From contig CAMFIE010000021.1 in NCBI GenBank assembly GCA_945952315.1, positions 1 to 64,000 of the forward strand: a stretch of DNA of 64,000 nt, written 5' to 3'. Under the pieces are notes generated by a model, which did not search any database, was not told where the DNA came from, and saw only the letters and a list, made by a program, of their open reading frames with translations. This stretch comes from an uncultured Rhizobium sp. GTDB lineage: Bacteria; Pseudomonadota; Alphaproteobacteria; Rhizobiales; Rhizobiaceae. Below, one piece after another: positions 30,894-38,263 of the stretch; the stretch's first letter is position 1; each line of letters starts with the position of its first letter. The position numbers were made by a program, and so were the translations under genes.

Positions 30894-31684
30894 AGCAGCA
30901 CCTCCTGCCCCTGAATGATCGGGCTGGAGTCTCTGTCCTTCGGGAACCACTTATCGAAGTCGGCCTCGATCTGTGGATAGACCTTCGGGTGCTGTCGGCG
31001 GAGATCGAGAGGATATCGGCCCGCGACATATTTCCCGCGCTCATCCGAATGCTTCATCCACTCCATGTCGAGGAAGCGGCGATGATCGATCTTGATCTCT
31101 GCAAAATCCTTACGGGTGAGATATCCTGTGCGCTCAAGGATGATGCAGATCTTGATCGCCTTGATCTTCCATTCCGATAGCTTCATCGGAGCAGAAGCCC
31201 CTGCGCTTACATCGGGGATATACTCAGGAAGCCGGCAGCGCTGCCAAGGGCAACGATCATGCCAGAACTGGCGCCATTCATATTCTCCAGGAACAGGAAG
31301 ATCTGGATTGAACTTCTTCCGGTTATAGCGGTCTGACAGATAGACCGCCTTTGTCTTCATTTCGATTACAGTGATGCCAAGCCGAGAGGCGATGGAAACC
31401 ATCTCAAATGGTGCGCGTCCATACGGAACCAGCGCCGCCCTGAAATCCGGACCCGGAGATGTCTGGGCATATCCATGATCTGCTTCCGATGCTTGGAGAA
31501 GCACCTTTGCATTGAGGGTGAGCTTTGCCTCTACGCCGATCTGCGCGCCATCAGCGTTCCGGACAAGCAGAATGTCGAAACCTTCTGTCTCGGGGTATGC
31601 AGTCCAGCCAGTCGGTAGCTGCTTGATAAACGTTGAGCAAAGCTCCGCCTCAGAGGCGAATTCTGCCTTCAATGACTTGGACAT
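30890..31684 (-). CDS. Putative PD-(D/E)XK-type nuclease
   Basis: 264 aa. The segment EGFDILLVRNADGAQIGVEAK (about residues 32-52) has the D-x(n)-ExK spacing of restriction-endonuclease-like folds, preceded by a helix with Glu. The C-terminal half is helical and basic, with a region resembling a winged helix (KICIILERTGYLTRKDFAEI). It might be a recombination or restriction-type nuclease; its family is not recognised and the call rests on the motif. Confidence 0.5.
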   Translation of the reverse strand: MSKSLKAEFASEAELCSTFIKQLPTGWTAYPETEGFDILLVRNADGAQIGVEAKLTLNAKVLLQASEADHGYAQTSPGPDFRAALVPYGRAPFEMVSIASRLGITVIEMKTKAVYLSDRYNRKKFNPDLPVPGEYEWRQFWHDRCPWQRCRLPEYIPDVSAGASAPMKLSEWKIKAIKICIILERTGYLTRKDFAEIKIDHRRFLDMEWMKHSDERGKYVAGRYPLDLRRQHPKVYPQIEADFDKWFPKDRDSSPIIQGQEVLL

Positions 31685-31759
31685 TTTATCGGTCCGGATA
31701 TGTGAGGTCTGGGAAAGGCGGCGGGCACCGAGGCCCGCCTTAAAAATCAAGTCGCGGGA

Positions 31760-32398
31760 TTATTCCGCGGCTTCAGCCTTGGGTGCTGCGGCATCCCAAT
31801 CATCATCAGCGGAATCGCCATCCGCATCCGCATCATCATCGGCGTCATCGTCGGCGTCAGATTCTGACTGATCCTCTTCCGAAGTCTTGCTGGTATCGTC
31901 CTCACCACCTGCCTTGATGAGGTTGTCGTTCATGGCCTCGGACAAAGCCGCATTCACTTCGGCCGTGCCGTCATTGAACCCCTTCTGCCATGCCTGACCA
32001 GCGAGGGTTTCCATGCCGTAGTGATTGTGGTTCTGCTTGCGCAGACGGCCGGCGCCGAGCCCTTCAAGATAGGCAGCATCTTCCAGAGGGGTGCGGTCAT
32101 TGTCGAACATTTCCATCTGGCGGCCAATCGCATGGCCCATGATGGTGGCGATCGCCAAGCGGCGCTTCATCGTCGCCACGACTTCAGAGACGTTCTTCTT
32201 CTGGAGATCCTTGGCCCACCGGACGTCATCCTTGGTGAAGCCGGCATTCTCCAGCCGCTTATAGACGCCGCTGAGAACGCCTTTCTGCTCGGCCATCTCG
32301 GTTTCAGCTTCCTGGAGGGCGGTGAACTCCCGGAGGAATGCCCGTTCCTGCGCAGGATCAAGGCCGCTGTCATGGCCCATTTTCGCAGTTTCGCTCAT
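31760..32398 (-). CDS. Phage protein with Rmf-like motif and acidic tail
   Basis: 212 aa. N-terminal coiled helix (FTALQEAETEMAEQKGVLSG), then about 120-155 a YLEGLGAGRLRK...AGQAWQKGFNDG region that resembles the ribosome modulation factor motif found in some phage proteins. The last 45 residues are almost all D, E, S, A. An acidic tail suggests a DNA-mimic or ssDNA-protein-like interaction tail. The ATG at 32398 is preceded by AGGAAA. Confidence 0.65.
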   Translation of the reverse strand: MSETAKMGHDSGLDPAQERAFLREFTALQEAETEMAEQKGVLSGVYKRLENAGFTKDDVRWAKDLQKKNVSEVVATMKRRLAIATIMGHAIGRQMEMFDNDRTPLEDAAYLEGLGAGRLRKQNHNHYGMETLAGQAWQKGFNDGTAEVNAALSEAMNDNLIKAGGEDDTSKTSEEDQSESDADDDADDDADADGDSADDDWDAAAPKAEAAE

Positions 32399-32443
32399 CG
32401 TGTTTTCCTTTGCTTCCACTTCTCCACCCGGAGAAGAGTCCAT

Positions 32444-32806
32444 TCAGTGACAACCGCCACCAAGCTCCTGAAGAGACGCATTCTGATCCCTGATTTCTGC
32501 GCGCTGGGCGCGCATGGCCTCTGCCTTCCTTTCGGCGGAAACGCAGATCCGGTCATATCCAATTGCCAGTCGGATCAGGATCGATCCGGGGATATCGGAA
32601 AGGTCTCGGACCTTGTAACGCAGGCGCTTCAGGTAGCTTTCAGGGACGCCGATCTCTCGGGCCAATCTGCTTCGCGCTGCATCGCGGGTGTCTCCCAGCC
32701 CGCGGAAGAAGGCCTTCTGCATTTCCTCCGACCAGAATGTTGCCGTCTCAACGACGTTGTCCGGGGAAACACTTTTGGCGAATTCGGAAACAGGAATTGC
32801 CCTCAT
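32444..32806 (-). CDS. Small phage regulator-like protein
   Basis: 120 aa. The ATG at 32806 overlaps the previous stop (ATGA) and has AGGG upstream. A region SRLAREIGVPESYLKRLRYK near 50-70 resembles a helix-turn-helix; a charged C-terminal helix follows. It is the third gene of the Cro-side operon. Confidence 0.65.
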   Translation of the reverse strand: MRAIPVSEFAKSVSPDNVVETATFWSEEMQKAFFRGLGDTRDAARSRLAREIGVPESYLKRLRYKVRDLSDIPGSILIRLAIGYDRICVSAERKAEAMRAQRAEIRDQNASLQELGGGCH

Positions 32807-33042
32807 GGCAACCCTGCTCCGATACACATCCCCCCATCAGAAACGCAGATGGAGGTGACGACTTGCGAGAATTCAGCACTCCGTGCTCCCTTTCCGGGAA
32901 CCGCCACTACGGCCCCAGCAAAGACCGTAGATTTTTCGCTGCTGTTGACTGGATCAGATCCAGCATCCCCGCCTGGGTGTTCCGGCGCGCGTCTTACGTC
33001 GGACAAAAGTGCGTGGCGGTTTTTCGAAGAAACATGCTTCAT
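32803..33042 (-). CDS. Small phage protein, translationally coupled
   Basis: 79 aa. Although it has no recognisable family, its ATG overlaps the Cro-like stop (ATGA), its own stop overlaps the next start (ATGA), and GGATAGG precedes it. This is strong operon evidence for a real gene. The N-terminus is basic (MKHVSSKNRHALLSDVRR); the rest is Gly/Ser/Val-rich. Confidence 0.6.
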   Translation of the reverse strand: MKHVSSKNRHALLSDVRRAPEHPGGDAGSDPVNSSEKSTVFAGAVVAVPGKGARSAEFSQVVTSICVSDGGMCIGAGLP

Positions 33043-33281
33043 GCAAACCTATCCGGCTTCTGCCAGTGCAGATCCGCAAGAAGATCCGCAGTGATGCTGA
33101 TGACGCCTTTATCTTCAGCCATTCGAACGAATGACCGGATATCCTGCGCCTTCATCTGACCGCGACGTTTGATTTCGCTGACGCGGCTCGGCTGCCAGCC
33201 CATGTAACGGGCGACCTCGGCGTTACCGCCAAGAAGCTCAATGACATCAGCAACGGATTTGATTTCACCAACATGTTCCAT
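33039..33281 (-). CDS. Cro-like helix-turn-helix regulator
   Basis: 80 aa from the ATG at 33281. Helix-turn-helix at about 18-40 (LLGGNAEVARYMGWQPSRVSE, IKRRGQMKA), of the YdaS/Cro kind. It is divergent from the S24 repressor, first gene of the leftward operon, and separated by an intergenic region with operator sequence. This is the classical lysis-lysogeny switch layout. Confidence 0.8.
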   Translation of the reverse strand: MEHVGEIKSVADVIELLGGNAEVARYMGWQPSRVSEIKRRGQMKAQDIRSFVRMAEDKGVISITADLLADLHWQKPDRFA

Positions 33282-33354
33282 GGCAATTCTTTGCCACGTT
33301 TCGTGTTGTTCTGTCAACATGATTTCTGTTGCATTTCGGAGGTACGGTGGAAAA
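33282..33354. promoter_or_regulatory. Divergent switch region with operator
   Basis: Between the Cro-like and repressor starts. CACGTTTCGTGTTG (33295-33308) matches the motif at the two other early promoters, and CGTGTTG-TTCTGT-CAACATG (33302-33321) is an inverted repeat with 6-bp spacer. On the minus strand TTGACA (33317-33312) could be the -35 box of the Cro-side promoter. Confidence 0.65.
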
Positions 33355-34101
33355 ATGGAAAAAACTATGGGTGAGCGGCTCCGGGCCGCACGAAAAGCAG
33401 CAGGGTTCACCAGCTCCGAAAGCGCAGCTGAAGCGCTTGGGATGAGCAAATCGACCTATCGGGCGCATGAGAATGGGCAGAATAACTATGGCCCAGAAGA
33501 AGCCCTGCGCTATGGGCGGAAATTCAAGGTTCCTGCCTATTTTCTTCTGACCGGAGATTCATCGCAGGAACCGCATTTCGAAGATGTCGAATTGGAAGAT
33601 GTCCCGAAAGGGAAAGGCGTTTATCAGACCTATGCCGATGGCAACGGCGGATCGAAAATTCCGGAGATCGACCTTGTCGCCGGCCTGGGCGGCGGCGGCC
33701 TACCTGCGATGGAGGTCTCCGCGCGAAACGGAATTTCCTTTGCCTCAGAGATCGTTCGCGCTCAGTGGGAAATGCCAAGCTGGGTTCTTCAAAAGATGAA
33801 CGTTCAGGCGCGAAATATCGCCTGCTTTCCTTGCCAAGGTGATTCCATGGCGCCCACAATTTCCGATGGCGACATCGTTTTCCTCGATACCAGGCACCGC
33901 GTACCATCGCCGCCTGGCATCTATGCCTTGGCAGACGAATTTGGCGGCGTCGTGGTAAAAAGGCTGGAGGTTATTTCAAATCCTCGCGATGAGTTTATCA
34001 TGGTCCGGGTTTCGTCCGATAACCCGCACTACCGAGACAAGGAACTTGGCCTCAATGAGATCACTATTCTGGGCCGGTATATTTGCCGCGTTGCTTTCTA
34101 G
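33355..34101 (+). CDS. S24-type phage repressor (CI/C2-like)
   Basis: 248 aa. N-terminal Xre helix-turn-helix (SAAEALGMSKSTYRAHENG at about 23-41), a linker with the likely self-cleavage Ala-Gly at 109-110 in LVAGLGGGG, and a S24 peptidase with Ser164 (GDSMAPTI) and Lys202 (VVVKRLE). It should hold the prophage silent and be cleaved after RecA activation. GGTGG precedes the ATG. It probably binds CAYGTTTCRTGTTG sites. Confidence 0.9.
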   Translation: MEKTMGERLRAARKAAGFTSSESAAEALGMSKSTYRAHENGQNNYGPEEALRYGRKFKVPAYFLLTGDSSQEPHFEDVELEDVPKGKGVYQTYADGNGGSKIPEIDLVAGLGGGGLPAMEVSARNGISFASEIVRAQWEMPSWVLQKMNVQARNIACFPCQGDSMAPTISDGDIVFLDTRHRVPSPPGIYALADEFGGVVVKRLEVISNPRDEFIMVRVSSDNPHYRDKELGLNEITILGRYICRVAF

Positions 34102-34528
34102 CCAAGCTTCGGCATCAGAATGGCTTCAAGCTGAGATCGCAGGGAAGCAGATCCTGCGGTACGACGGAACGAATTTTGGAATTCTTTTTGGGTGCGATAA
34201 CTCTGAAACATTCAAAATCACTTTGATTTCAGACCAGGAGACGTTCAGAGATTTTGGCGACGCAGACCAGCAATTTATGCTGGTTGCCGATGGGAAAGAG
34301 ATTTCGAGAAAAGCTGCATGGAAGAATCCACCAGTTGGGCAGATGATCTCGTATGATGCGTTCCTTCCATCTCAGAAAATTGATGACTTCATAGACGCTC
34401 GCGGGCCCGCCGATTTTTTGATTGGCGACCCAATATCAGGGAAATCGATCGCTTTTTCTGCTGACATCTCTAATTTCAAAAAAAAATCATCGAAATTAAT
34501 TAGTTACTGTAAGAATCTTGATCAGTAA
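34055..34528 (+). CDS. Secreted protein encoded behind the repressor
   Basis: 157 aa from the ATG at 34055, inside the end of the repressor gene. MRSLFWAGIFAALLSSQASA is a clear signal peptide with cleavage after ASA. The mature part is a small globular protein with two Cys (FGCDNSE, ISYCKNL). Its lower GC and its position with the repressor, the only genes expressed in lysogens, suggest a lysogenic-conversion or exclusion function acting in the periplasm. Confidence 0.75.
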   Translation: MRSLFWAGIFAALLSSQASASEWLQAEIAGKQILRYDGTNFGILFGCDNSETFKITLISDQETFRDFGDADQQFMLVADGKEISRKAAWKNPPVGQMISYDAFLPSQKIDDFIDARGPADFLIGDPISGKSIAFSADISNFKKKSSKLISYCKNLDQ

Positions 34529-34780
34529 TTTTTCTCATGAAGGATGGTGAGGGAGGGTTCCTGTCAAAGCTCCCCCTACCCCTCATAGCCAAAGCCATGA
34601 AAGGCAGGGGAAGCTCATGACTCATCCTGAAGGCTGGAGCCGGGATGGGACACATGTCAGGGCGCCTCTCAGCTAACCCGTCCTCATTTTCTGGCAGCAC
34701 AGTAGGACTTTCGCTCCCCGCGCCGTGGGTCTTTGCCAGCCGGGATTGCACCGGTCACCCGCAAAAAATCCCGATGAGGC
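34529..34780. other. Intergenic stretch without a visible gene
   Basis: About 250 bp between the secreted-protein stop and the sRNA promoter. It contains several weak hairpins and a short minus-strand frame (34500-34751) without a ribosome-binding site. Nothing else is recognised. Confidence 0.5.
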
Positions 34781-34781
34781 A

Positions 34782-34877
34782 TTGTGTTTGTCCCGAAATC
34801 GCATATAGAACGAAATCAGAACGAGGCAACGTTCGCTCATCGAGAGCCCCTTCAGGGAAACCTGTTGGGGCTTTTTT
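34782..34877 (+). ncRNA. Candidate small RNA with intrinsic terminator
   Basis: Promoter TTGTGT (34782-34787), 16-bp spacer, TATAGA (34804-34809); transcript about 34816-34877. It holds a hairpin GAACG-AGGCAA-CGTTC (34819-34834), a short linker and a terminator AGCCCC...GGGGCT (34845-34872) with six T. The 62-nt layout, ending in a stem and U tail, is the kind of RNA bound by FinO/ProQ proteins, one of which is encoded 110 bp downstream. It could also be just the terminator of the repressor transcript. Confidence 0.5.
34845..34877 (+). terminator. Strong intrinsic terminator
   Basis: AGCCCC pairs with GGGGCT, extended by CAGG/CCTG across a GAAA loop, followed by TTTTTT. It ends any transcript from the repressor side before the next early promoter. 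Confidence 0.85.
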
Positions 34878-34891
34878 AATGCGCCATTGGA

Positions 34892-34963
34892 CGTGTTGGT
34901 GTCAACACGTTTTCTGATTTTGCCATGTTTCGTGTTGACATGTTTCGTGGCGATGTGTACGGT
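34892..34963 (+). promoter_or_regulatory. Early promoter and operators for the ProQ-integrase cluster
   Basis: TTGACA (34935-34940), 17-bp spacer, TACGGT (34958-34963). The -35 lies in CATGTTTCGTGTTGACATG (34924-34942). Upstream, CGTGTTG-GTGT-CAACACG (34892-34909) is a perfect inverted repeat of the same half-site. The layout mirrors the 16.68 kb promoter. Confidence 0.75.
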
Positions 34964-34988
34964 GATCTTCATCAGATGGAGATGACCG

Positions 34989-35582
34989 ATGGCTTCAAAG
35001 CGTGCGACACGCCAAGAAATTCTGCAGGTCCGGACTGCGCTTTGCTTGGCGTTCCCGGCTTGTTTCGCCCCCAAGGGTGAAGCGAAAAAACCCCTCAAGA
35101 TCGGGGTAACGAAAGATCTTCTCGTTTACGCCCGCCAGCACTTCCCGGCGCTTTCCCGCCGCCTGATCACGGCAACAATCCGCGATTACTGCGGTGGTGT
35201 TCATTACCTGAAGGCAATCACCAAAGGCGCTGTCCGGGTTGATCTGGATGGGAACTTTGCGGGCTTTGTTTCCAAGGCGGAAGCTGATTACAGCGCGGCG
35301 GAGATCATCCGCATCAAGTCCAAGGGCAAAGCAACGAAGCCATCTCCGGCGTCACTTGCAATTCAGGTCGGTGATGCGGTTGCCCCCGTCCTCGATCGGG
35401 CTGCCCGTCTCGCCAAACTGCGTGAGGAACTCTCCAGTGCAGAGCGGGCGCAGCACATCGCCTCGATGTCTGACGATTTCTACTACTCCAATGGCCGCAA
35501 GGCTGCGTCGGATGCGGAGATCCTTTCTATCCGGAAGAAAATTGCCGCCTTGGAAGCCGAGGCAGACGAGGTGTCGGCATGA
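34989..35582 (+). CDS. ProQ/FinO-domain RNA-binding protein
   Basis: 197 aa. Residues about 12-90 match the ProQ/FinO domain: LCLAFPACFAPKGEAKKPLK, then IGVTKDLLVYA, LSRRLITATIRDYCGGVHYL and a final VRVDLDGN. FinO-type proteins bind stem-loops with single-stranded 3' tails, such as intrinsic terminators, and act on antisense and small RNAs. A charged linker and a C-terminal coiled coil (EILSIRKKIAALEAEAD) follow. It is the first gene after the early promoter; GGAG precedes the ATG. Confidence 0.85.
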   Translation: MASKRATRQEILQVRTALCLAFPACFAPKGEAKKPLKIGVTKDLLVYARQHFPALSRRLITATIRDYCGGVHYLKAITKGAVRVDLDGNFAGFVSKAEADYSAAEIIRIKSKGKATKPSPASLAIQVGDAVAPVLDRAARLAKLREELSSAERAQHIASMSDDFYYSNGRKAASDAEILSIRKKIAALEAEADEVSA

Positions 35583-35920
35583 TGGATGCAATGCTCCGTC
35601 GCCCAAGGCTGTCGAAGACAGTATCGCCAGAAGATCGCCACCTCATCGACTCCTACATCAAGAAAAACGGTGTCCGGAAATTCGAGGAAGGACTCCAGGC
35701 CGACCAATACGGGCTGAAGGATTTTCTCGCTCTGCATGGTTGGGACATGAAGATCGATGGCAACGCCCGTTTCTACCGATTGAAGAAGGCCAGCTCGCCA
35801 GGTCGCCACAAGAAAGTCTTGGCGAAGGAAGTCATCAAGCTTGTCGATCAGATCCGTGTCGGTCTCGGTCTGACACCCCTGCGGATGGCGGAAACCGCTG
35901 GAAAGGGGAAGCGGAAATGA
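35579..35920 (+). CDS. Phage protein of unknown function
   Basis: 113 aa, coupled to the ProQ-like gene (ATG overlaps its TGA). Very basic (pattern RRPRLSKTVSPEDRHLIDSY, then LKKASSPGRHKKVLAKEVIK). A small helix-turn-helix-like segment (EEGLQADQYGLKDFLALHG) is possible. Because it is co-translated with an RNA-binding protein it may share targets; this is inference. Confidence 0.65.
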   Translation: MMDAMLRRPRLSKTVSPEDRHLIDSYIKKNGVRKFEEGLQADQYGLKDFLALHGWDMKIDGNARFYRLKKASSPGRHKKVLAKEVIKLVDQIRVGLGLTPLRMAETAGKGKRK

Positions 35921-36102
35921 GCCCCCTCGCCCGGAAGCATGACCGGCTGGCAGAGCTGGAATGGCTGATCACCCACGAAACAGACCGGTCCATTCGCATG
36001 AAAAACATCAGCGAATACCACGACTTGTACGAGGAACTCCATGGACCCGGACATCATAACCGAGTGTGCGAAGGCGATCTATCAGCAGTTCGCACGGGTT
36101 GA
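35917..36102 (+). CDS. Small phage protein
   Basis: 61 aa starting MSPLARKHDRLAELEWLITH, overlapping the previous stop (ATGA). Helical and charged. The longer frame upstream lies inside other genes. It overlaps the next frame by 62 bp, so one of the two may not be expressed. Confidence 0.5.
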   Translation: MSPLARKHDRLAELEWLITHETDRSIRMKNISEYHDLYEELHGPGHHNRVCEGDLSAVRTG

Positions 36103-36226
36103 TGACCCAGCAATTCTGGACCGCCGGTGGTCCCGCCTCCCTCCGGCTGTCCGAGACTGCTTCTTCAATGAAGCACAAGCGGCGATCCGAACATTCATTT
36201 CACTTTCGAGAGGCAGCAATGGCTGA
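36041..36226 (+). CDS. Small phage protein
   Basis: 61 aa starting MDPDIITECAKAIYQQFARV, with GAGGAACTCC upstream. It overlaps the previous frame by 62 bp and the following start by 8 bp. The N-terminal helix pattern (ECAKAIY) recurs in many small phage proteins. No function recognised. Confidence 0.55.
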   Translation: MDPDIITECAKAIYQQFARVDDPAILDRRWSRLPPAVRDCFFNEAQAAIRTFISLSRGSNG

Positions 36227-37328
36227 TGAACTTATTGTCGTGGAGCGCGAAGACGCTCTGAAGGCCTTCAATGATGACCAGGCTTTCGAGGAACTCTTTT
36301 TGGCGATCAAGGAAAAGGCCGATGAGTTCCAATACGATCTGGCAACCGCCAAGGGCCGCAAGGAAATCGCTTCCTTTGCCCACAAAATCACCAAAACGAA
36401 GACACGCATCGACTCCGTCCGCGGTGAGATCACCGAGGAAATGCGCAAGCAGGTCGCTGCGATCGACTCCCGCGGGAAAGCGATGCGGGAACGGCTTGAT
36501 GAGCTGAAGGACGATTTCCGGAAGCCTCTCACCGATTGGGAGGCTGCCGAAAAGGCTCGCGTCGAAACCATCCGCGAAACCATTGATGCAGCTCGTGCGC
36601 TGGGGCAGGTAAAATTTGGCGAGACAGTGCAGCAGATCCAGGCCCGTATCGACCAGCTGCCGACCCACGATCTCAGCTGGTATGCTGAATTCAAGGATGA
36701 GGCCGAGCTTGTCATCGATGCTGCTTTCAATGGCCTCACCCTTGCCAAGACAGCCGCTGAAAACGCTGAACGTGAAGCCAAGCAGCGTGAGGCCGAACGT
36801 GCCGAGTTGGAGCGGCTGAAGGCGGCAGAGGCGGAGCGCATAGCCAAGGAAAAGGCCGAAGAGGAAGCCAGGAAGGCAGAGGAACACCGGAAACAGGCCG
36901 AGGCTGATGCCGCTGAAAAGCGCATAGCCGACGAGCGCGCCGCTATGGAGCGGGAACGTGCTGCCATGCAGGCCAAGATCGATGAAGCCAATCGGAAGGC
37001 AGCAGAAGCCGAACAGGCCGCCAAGGACGCTCAGGAGCGCGCGGCAGCTGCTGCCGAGGAAGAACGGAAGCGGATCGAGAAGGAACGCGCTGACGCCGAA
37101 CGTCGTGCCGAAGAAGAGCGCATCGCCAAAGAGCAGGCTGAAGTCGAGAAGCGCGAAGCGGAAGCTAAACGCGCCCGCGATGCCGAACTGGCGGCGGCGC
37201 GGGTAGATGAAGCCAGAGAACTGGCGAAGGCAGACCTCAATGCCATCATCAATGCCGACGAAACCACTCATCTGGTGATGGTTGCGATCGAGCAGCGGAT
37301 GATCCCGTATGTTCGGTTCGAGGTCTGA
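36219..37328 (+). CDS. Coiled-coil phage recombination-associated protein
   Basis: 369 aa. The first 180 residues are a helical domain (ALKAFNDDQAFEELFLAIKE, TKTKTRIDSVRGEI, then WEAAEKAR). Residues about 185-335 are an almost unbroken coiled coil of E, A, K, R (the DNA shows a strong purine bias). The C-terminus (ETTHLVMVAIEQRMIPYV) is conserved-looking. Such proteins occur in front of exonuclease/RecT genes in phages (DUF1351-like). It probably supports homologous recombination. Confidence 0.7.
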   Translation: MADELIVVEREDALKAFNDDQAFEELFLAIKEKADEFQYDLATAKGRKEIASFAHKITKTKTRIDSVRGEITEEMRKQVAAIDSRGKAMRERLDELKDDFRKPLTDWEAAEKARVETIRETIDAARALGQVKFGETVQQIQARIDQLPTHDLSWYAEFKDEAELVIDAAFNGLTLAKTAAENAEREAKQREAERAELERLKAAEAERIAKEKAEEEARKAEEHRKQAEADAAEKRIADERAAMERERAAMQAKIDEANRKAAEAEQAAKDAQERAAAAAEEERKRIEKERADAERRAEEERIAKEQAEVEKREAEAKRARDAELAAARVDEARELAKADLNAIINADETTHLVMVAIEQRMIPYVRFEV

Positions 37329-37330
37329 CT

Positions 37331-38263
37331 ATGCAGATCATCGAATGGGACGGCACCACCATTACCCAGCCGGGATGCTATAGCGGCATCCCGCTCGAGG
37401 TCTATCATAATGATCTGACTCTTCTTCCGGGACCATCGGTATCGAAATCAAGCCTGAAGAGCATAGCGCCGCCGGATGGCTCACCGAAGAAGTTCTGGCA
37501 GACCTGGGCGTTCAACAAGAACCGATCCAGCCGGGCCAGCAGCAAGGCTATGGATTTCGGCCGCGCAGTTCATGCCCTGATCCTTGGTGACGAGGTCTTC
37601 GAAGACAAATTCGTGATCCGCCCGGAGACGGTTGATGGCGAAGAATACCATGCCCGCCGGAAGGGCTGGATCAAGTGGTTTGCCGAACAGGCTGAAGCCG
37701 GCCTCACCGTCCTGACAAAGCAGCAGATCGAGCAGATCCGCGAGATGTCGAAGGATCTTGCCCAGCACCCGCTTGTCATCGCTGGCGGCCTGCAGGGTAA
37801 CGTCGAAGTGTCGATGTTCGCCCGTGACCCGAAGACGGGGATATGGCTGCGGTCTCGCCCGGACAATAATCCGGATGAGGGGATGTTTGTGGACGTGAAG
37901 ACCACATCATCGCTTGATCAGGAATTTCTGGAGCGCCAGCTTTGGGACGCCGGTTATGTCCTGCAGGCGGCATTGACCAAGGTGGTGTGCGATCTTCTGA
38001 AGCGCCCATTCCATTCCTTCACGCTGCTTTACACGCTGGTCGATGACTACGCCGACAGCGATTTCCGCGTCATCAGCGATGCCGACATCGCGCTCGGAGA
38101 GCATGTCATCCGTTACGGCCTGCAGAAGATCCGGCACGGCCTCGATACCGGGGAATGGCCCGGCGCCTCCGTTTACACCCGCGAAAACTATCCGATCGGG
38201 ATCACGAAGTGGACCCGGGACCGCATCACCTTTGCCCTTAACCAGGAAGGATATCAGCCTTGA
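37331..38263 (+). CDS. RecE/ExoVIII-type exonuclease
   Basis: 310 aa. It resembles the C-terminal nuclease of exodeoxyribonuclease VIII (DUF3799-like): the start PGCYSGIPLEVYHND, then SVSKSSLKSI, AMDFGRAVHALIL, and the active site GMFVDVKTTSSLD near residue 185, where D-V-K-T provides the D..K pair. It degrades one strand to expose 3' ends for the annealase encoded next. Confidence 0.85.
   Translation: MQIIEWDGTTITQPGCYSGIPLEVYHNDLTLLPGPSVSKSSLKSIAPPDGSPKKFWQTWAFNKNRSSRASSKAMDFGRAVHALILGDEVFEDKFVIRPETVDGEEYHARRKGWIKWFAEQAEAGLTVLTKQQIEQIREMSKDLAQHPLVIAGGLQGNVEVSMFARDPKTGIWLRSRPDNNPDEGMFVDVKTTSSLDQEFLERQLWDAGYVLQAALTKVVCDLLKRPFHSFTLLYTLVDDYADSDFRVISDADIALGEHVIRYGLQKIRHGLDTGEWPGASVYTRENYPIGITKWTRDRITFALNQEGYQP

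Noticed and set aside
36195-37271. 358-codon hydrophobic-looking frame opposite the coiled-coil gene
   Set aside because: Reverse complement of GAR/GCN-rich coiled-coil codons always yields Leu/Phe/Ser-rich shadows.
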